Positions 33,736 through 36,551 of a stretch of 36,551 nt of DNA are shown in pieces; positions within the stretch are counted from its first letter, which is position 1, and the number at the start of each line of letters is the position of its first letter. The translations under genes and the position numbers were made by a program. The notes under the pieces were generated by a model, which worked only from the letters and a program-made list of their open reading frames with translations, had not been told where the DNA came from and searched no databases. The stretch comes from Clostridia bacterium (lineage in GTDB: Bacteria; Bacillota; Clostridia; Christensenellales; UBA1242): assembly GCA_017503005.1 (NCBI GenBank), contig JAFVTW010000003.1, positions 137,807 to 174,357 on the forward strand. The letters are read 5' to 3'.

Positions 33736-34479
33736 ATGAAAAAGAAATTTTTAAGTTTTATTTTAGCAATATGCTTAATTATTCCTTGTATGTTTATGAT
33801 GACTGCTTGTGGAAAGGACGAGCCTAAGTCACTAGCTGGCAAGACTATTCGCTGTTCTGACTTTTATACAGAAATTTTTAACAGTCATTCAATTGACCTA
33901 AATTATGTTCAAGAGGGTAACAATGGCAATAAATTCTATACTACAAATGTCACTCTTGGTGAAATATTGGAGATGACTCTAGGAACTAATGCCTTCACTT
34001 ACCTAAACAATGTAACACCTACTACAATTGATGAGGCAAAAGAATTATTCGCTCAAAAACTAAAAAGCGAGCTTTGCACAATATCTGTAAATCCTTATAT
34101 TCACTTTTCAGAAGATTTAACCAAAGCTGAGTTGTATTATACTGCCGACACAGTTGCAAGGACTTATGATGTTGAATATGTAAGCAACTTGGGGTATGGA
34201 ACATACACATTAAAACTAGATGGTAAAGATTGTGTTGAGCTTTATGCACTTGATAGCGACCATGACAAATTCCGTATTGCTGAAATCGGTATAGACGGCT
34301 ACACGGGTGTTGAGGGCTACCACTTTCTAAAAGAAGCTTGTGAGATTGGATTAGAAGGTGAATGTGCTACACCAATTACTCTGACTGCAGATGACGGCTC
34401 TACAATACAAAAAAGACTTGATGAAGTTTTTGTTAATAACATAACAATTCTGGCTACACTACTATACACAGTTATATAA
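33736..34479 (+). CDS. Lipoprotein 2 of the array
   Basis: The ATG at 33736 follows TTAGGAGG; an in-frame start at 33685 lies in the promoter and is rejected. The 247-residue product has a lipoprotein signal peptide (MKKKFLSFILAICLIIPCMF, then MMTACG). The mature part opens SLAGKTIRCSDFY and contains TIDEAKELFAQKLKSE and ARTYDVEYVSNLGYGTYTL. These segments line up with the neighbouring lipoprotein 3 (LSGKTIAIN, SIDELKTKL, VKTYDVEFFKLG), so the two are paralogues that have diverged strongly. No catalytic motif is seen. It is probably an extracellular binding or immunity-type lipoprotein, but the function is unknown. Confidence 0.8.
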   Translation: MKKKFLSFILAICLIIPCMFMMTACGKDEPKSLAGKTIRCSDFYTEIFNSHSIDLNYVQEGNNGNKFYTTNVTLGEILEMTLGTNAFTYLNNVTPTTIDEAKELFAQKLKSELCTISVNPYIHFSEDLTKAELYYTADTVARTYDVEYVSNLGYGTYTLKLDGKDCVELYALDSDHDKFRIAEIGIDGYTGVEGYHFLKEACEIGLEGECATPITLTADDGSTIQKRLDEVFVNNITILATLLYTVI

Positions 34480-34490
34480 TAAATAATTAA

Positions 34491-34521
34491 AAACCTATTA
34501 GAGAAATCTAGTAGGTTTTTT
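34491..34521 (+). terminator. Array terminator 2
   Basis: CCTATTAG (34494-34501) pairs with CTAGTAGG (34508-34515) with one G-T pair, then T. Stem, loop (AGAAAT) and T-run are identical to array terminator 4 at 35987. Confidence 0.85.
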
Positions 34522-34577
34522 CTTTAATAAGATTTTTTGAAAAAATGTAAAAAAATGAAACATTTTTAAAATGTTTG

Positions 34578-34586
34578 TGCTATACT
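34578..34586 (+). promoter_or_regulatory. Extended -10 promoter of lipoprotein 3
   Basis: TGCTATACT, 40 bases before the start codon, identical to the promoter of lipoprotein 2 including its flanks. Confidence 0.7.
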
Positions 34587-34626
34587 AAAAATATCAATAA
34601 AATATTTGTGGAAATTAGGAGGTTTT

Positions 34627-35343
34627 ATGAAAAAGAAATTATTAAGTGTTATTTTAGCAATATGCTTAATTATTCCTTGTATGTTTATGATGACTGCATG
34701 TGGTAGTAAAACAGTTGATTTGTCAGGGAAAACCATTGCAATTAATGAGATAACAGACATGAATTGGGATGCAATTTCTTTATATGTTTCTTATCAGGAT
34801 AGTGAAGATAACAATAAGTCATATAATCTTGACATTACTAGCGATGATAATGCATTTGAAAATGCAGATGCTGTTAAGATAATGAAAAGTTTGGCTGGAG
34901 TGTCTGATAATGCAAGTATTGATGAATTAAAAACAAAACTTCAAACAGTAGTGTTTAACAACGCGAAAAATAAGAGTCATGTATTAAAGTTTAACGACAA
35001 TGCATCTAAGGTAAACTTTTACCAATACTCTGAAGGAAATCTTGATAATGTTGTAAAAACATATGATGTGGAGTTTTTTAAATTAGGTGACACTAACCAA
35101 TATTATTTAAGACAAAATGACGAAAGAACTGGGGATGTTTTGACGGTATATGCAAAAGACAATATAGGTGTTGGTGGAACAAATTTGATACCAATTATTG
35201 AATTTGATATAAGTTCTTTAAATATAGAAGTTACACTAACCCCTTTAAATGGCGTTGGCGAATCAAAAACAGTTTTATTAAGTGATTGTTCGTATGCTCG
35301 TTTATCATTTCATGTTGAATATACTTATAAAGTAGTTGAATAA
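34627..35343 (+). CDS. Lipoprotein 3 of the array
   Basis: The ATG at 34627 follows TTAGGAGG. The 238-residue product has nearly the same signal peptide as lipoprotein 2 (MKKKLLSVILAICLIIPCMF, MMTACG); over the first 77 bases of the two genes I count three differences. The mature part (LSGKTIAINEITDMNWD, then SIDELKTKLQTVVFNN and VVKTYDVEFFKLGDTNQYYL) aligns with lipoprotein 2 in order and spacing but at low identity. Extracellular, lipid-anchored, function unknown. It is transcribed alone between its own promoter and array terminator 3. Confidence 0.8.
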   Translation: MKKKLLSVILAICLIIPCMFMMTACGSKTVDLSGKTIAINEITDMNWDAISLYVSYQDSEDNNKSYNLDITSDDNAFENADAVKIMKSLAGVSDNASIDELKTKLQTVVFNNAKNKSHVLKFNDNASKVNFYQYSEGNLDNVVKTYDVEFFKLGDTNQYYLRQNDERTGDVLTVYAKDNIGVGGTNLIPIIEFDISSLNIEVTLTPLNGVGESKTVLLSDCSYARLSFHVEYTYKVVE

Positions 35344-35348
35344 AAAAT

Positions 35349-35380
35349 AAACCTATCAGTTAAAAACTGGTAGGTTTTTT
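35349..35380 (+). terminator. Array terminator 3
   Basis: AAACCTATCAGT pairs with ACTGGTAGGTTT (one G-T pair) and is followed by T. Confidence 0.85.
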
Positions 35381-35447
35381 GTTGGTTAAAAAATTTATTA
35401 TTTTTCTTAAAAACATTGAAAATAGTTATACAAATTTCTCAATAAAC

Positions 35448-35456
35448 TGCTATACT
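35448..35456 (+). promoter_or_regulatory. Extended -10 promoter of the second membrane protein
   Basis: TGCTATACT followed by TAAAGT, as at 30712. A weak TATACA lies 18 bases upstream of the -10 box. Confidence 0.65.
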
Positions 35457-35486
35457 TAAAGTAATATATTGTATGAGGAAAATTAT

Positions 35487-35975
35487 ATGAAAATATTATC
35501 TTGGATTTTTAGTTTTTTAAGTAGATATACGGAATTTGAAGAAAGTTATGAAAAAAGCCGTTATCCATTTTTTAGATTTGTGTTAATAGCTGGAACAGCA
35601 GCAGCTCCCATTTTGCTCTTTTGGGGTGCTTCTGCAATTGAAATAAATAGTTTTGGGGCAATTCTAGGATATTTATTAGTGTTAGTATTAGCTATTTTAC
35701 TTTTAATAAAAACTCCAAAAGATTTGTTTTTATTGTCGTTAGTTGCTATCAATCATGGAATTTGGATTTTAGCTGAAAGAAAAAAAGAAAAAACAACAAA
35801 TGAAGAAAATTTAGAAGCAATCAATCCTAAAAAGAAAAAAAGAGCTGTTAAATGGGAAAAAGTAAATTCTAGTCCTGTTTGGGATTTTCTTATAGGTATT
35901 TCAGGTATAATATTTGCTATTGCTTCAATTGCATTAGTGTTTGTATTTTTTGTTATACCTTTGTTTTTTAATTAG
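35487..35975 (+). CDS. Small membrane protein of the lipoprotein array (paralogue B)
   Basis: The ATG at 35487 follows TGAGGA. The 162 residues have an N-terminal amphipathic stretch (YTEFEESYEKSRYPFFRF), membrane helices at FVLIAGTAAAPILLFWGASA and LGYLLVLVLAILLLIKT, a very basic loop (INPKKKKRAVKWEK) and a last hydrophobic segment (ISGIIFAIASIALVFVFFVI). Size and arrangement match the protein at 30748, and the phrase 'TPKDLFLLSLVAINH' mirrors 'SPTELMITGIVALRH' there. Function unknown. It stands alone between its promoter and array terminator 4. Confidence 0.75.
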   Translation: MKILSWIFSFLSRYTEFEESYEKSRYPFFRFVLIAGTAAAPILLFWGASAIEINSFGAILGYLLVLVLAILLLIKTPKDLFLLSLVAINHGIWILAERKKEKTTNEENLEAINPKKKKRAVKWEKVNSSPVWDFLIGISGIIFAIASIALVFVFFVIPLFFN

Positions 35976-35986
35976 ATAAATAAAAT

Positions 35987-36019
35987 AAAACCTATTAGAG
36001 AAATCTAGTAGGTTTTTTG
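35987..36019 (+). terminator. Array terminator 4
   Basis: CCTATTAG (35991-35998), loop AGAAAT, CTAGTAGG (36005-36012) and T-run. Identical to array terminator 2. Confidence 0.85.
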
Positions 36020-36238
36020 TTTTTAGTTCAAATTCCTCCTAGATATTTTTACAACGAAGTGGTGGCAAGAGTGTGTGTCTTGCAATGTTAATTTTGTGTA
36101 GAGACATTTGTTTTTAGTGCTATTGTCAAGGCAAAGAAAAACCACAAACCCTTAAATATGCCTATTATCCTAAAGGTTTGGGGAATAAAAAAGTGTTCAA
36201 ACTGAACTCTATAAAAGAGACATTTTTGAACACTATGT
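36020..36238. other. Non-coding stretch with three successive inverted repeats
   Basis: No supportable gene. It holds GCAAGA/TCTTGC (36065-36070 with 36078-36083), CAAACC+TTA paired with TAA+GGTTTG (36145-36154 with 36171-36180) and a perfect 10-bp AGTGTTCAAA/TTTGAACACT (36192-36201 with 36225-36234). The last one ends five bases before the first 141-base repeat. Confidence 0.65.
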
Positions 36239-36379
36239 TGGCGCAGCAGGAGGGGCGATGTGTATAGAAAAGTTGCCTGTGGCAAGTTTTTAACCAAAGC
36301 CGGGAGCAACTTGTTTGCGGTCTGGCTCCGACAGGAGTTGATACCCGTAGGGTTCAAATCCCGACTAAAAATAAAAAAA
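36239..36379. repeat. 141-base GC-rich structured repeat, copy 1
   Basis: It begins TGGCGCAGCAGGAGGGGCGA and ends CCGACTAAAAATAAAAAAA. The first 127 bases contain 68 G or C (54 percent), far above the flanks. It includes a tRNA T-arm-like hairpin, GGG-TTCAAAT-CCC (36350-36362), a closing pair GCCGGGA (36299-36305) with TCCCGAC (36359-36365, one mismatch), TTGCC/GGCAA (36273-36285) and GGAGC/GCTCC (36303-36307 with 36325-36329). Not all can form together. The strand is not settled. Confidence 0.9.
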
Positions 36380-36412
36380 ACAAATTCAATAAGAACTTGC
36401 TTTGTATTACTG
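36363..36412. repeat. Spacer element copy 3, between the two 141-base repeats
   Basis: The 31 unique bases 36380-36410 plus shared edges. CAAATTC and GAACTTG form an imperfect hairpin, followed by CTTTGTATTACTG. It is nearly identical to 33515-33560. Confidence 0.75.
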
Positions 36413-36551
36413 GCGCAGCAGGAGGGGCGACGTGTATAGAAAAGTTGCCTGTGGCAAGTTTTTAACCAAAGCCGGGAGCAACTTGTTTGCGGTCTGGCTC
36501 CGACAGGAGTTGATACCCGTAGGGTTCAAATCCCGACTAAAAATAAAAAAA
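36411..36551. repeat. 141-base GC-rich structured repeat, copy 2, at the window end
   Basis: Identical to copy 1 except for one base (T at 36259, C at 36431). The copy-to-copy period is 172 bases. The window stops within its A-rich tail, so more copies may follow. Confidence 0.9.

Noticed and set aside
36249-36293. A short peptide gene with AGGAGGGG followed by ATG in repeat copy 1 (MCIEKLPVASF)
   Set aside because: In copy 2 the ATG is ACG, so the start is not kept. The purine-rich stretch is better explained as part of the structure.
36088-36357. An 89-codon open frame on the minus strand
   Set aside because: Its first half is just the 141-base repeat and it crosses the inverted repeats. 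There is no ribosome binding site, and no similar frame is supported by the rest of the region.
36299-36365. A possible tRNA or tRNA-like gene in each 141-base repeat
   Set aside because: The T-arm-like hairpin is convincing alone, but there is no two-base linker after the first stem, the anticodon-like loop lacks the conserved U33, and the T-arm 3' strand overlaps the only possible acceptor strand. No CCA or normal acceptor end follows.
30670-36551. Integron-type cassette array with attC sites
   Set aside because: Repeated ends around genes and hairpins are suggestive, but no attC core consensus (RYYYAAC/GTTRRRY pairs) is found at the boundaries, no integrase is present, and each unit carries its own promoter.
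36239-36551. CRISPR array
   Set aside because: The repeated unit is 141 bases with a 31-base spacer that itself recurs elsewhere; no cas gene is present.

Overview
The window is AT-rich bacterial DNA (roughly one third G+C by eye) with densely packed genes, strong AGGAG/GGTG-type ribosome binding sites, U-tract hairpin terminators and UGA used as a stop codon (for example at 7122-7124). Gene content and sequence style (enolase, oligoendopeptidase F, a fused ABC ATPase-permease, a DUF6320 membrane protein, RsgI-like and LRR membrane proteins, lipoproteins with LSAC/MTAC lipoboxes) point to an uncultured low-GC member of the Bacillota, most likely a Clostridia-type gut lineage. No rRNA, convincing tRNA, CRISPR array, transposase or phage gene was found.

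Layout. 1-2116 (minus): the 5' part of a YghO-like GNAT-type gene that runs off the left edge, then enolase. 2359-5706 (plus): an LRR membrane protein, a truncated RsgI-like membrane protein and an unusual guanylate-kinase/ParB-like fusion. 5856-10266 (plus): a tight run of condensation-type acyltransferase, DUF6320 protein, oligoendopeptidase F and thymidylate kinase. 10372-11857 (plus): ketopantoate-reductase-like protein and YqeY. 11896-14395 (minus): RtcB RNA ligase and a 23S rRNA uracil methyltransferase. 14520-20093: small genes on alternating strands (GtrA, ASCH, two unknown proteins, a 38-residue Cys/Asn-rich peptide, two GNATs, a methyltransferase, an HD hydrolase). 20158-22887 (minus): MacB/FtsX-type ABC transporter. 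23112-25834 (plus): two overlapping flavoprotein genes. 25859-30473 (minus): methyltransferase, HTH-AAA-CYTH fusion, divergent histidine phosphatase, short pyrophosphatase, an unknown protein and a secreted esterase.

The right end (30474-36551) differs from the rest. Three lipoprotein genes lie between two similar small membrane-protein genes. All but the first lipoprotein have their own near-identical extended -10 promoter, and all but the first membrane gene are followed by a near-identical terminator. The lipoprotein leaders are almost identical in DNA while the mature parts have diverged, so this looks like an expanding cassette array. It is followed by three consecutive inverted repeats and then two copies (172-bp period) of a 141-bp element that is much richer in G+C (68 of 127 in its core). 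The element has a tRNA-T-arm-like hairpin and several competing internal pairings, and the window ends inside the array. Shorter pieces of the spacer between these repeats recur inside the lipoprotein array. This right-hand region is the best candidate for something undescribed. The kinase-ParB fusion and the Cys-rich peptide come next.

Transcription units mostly end in strong hairpins. Each of the five convergent gene pairs shares one bidirectional terminator. All functional assignments come from reading motifs by eye; no database search was possible.
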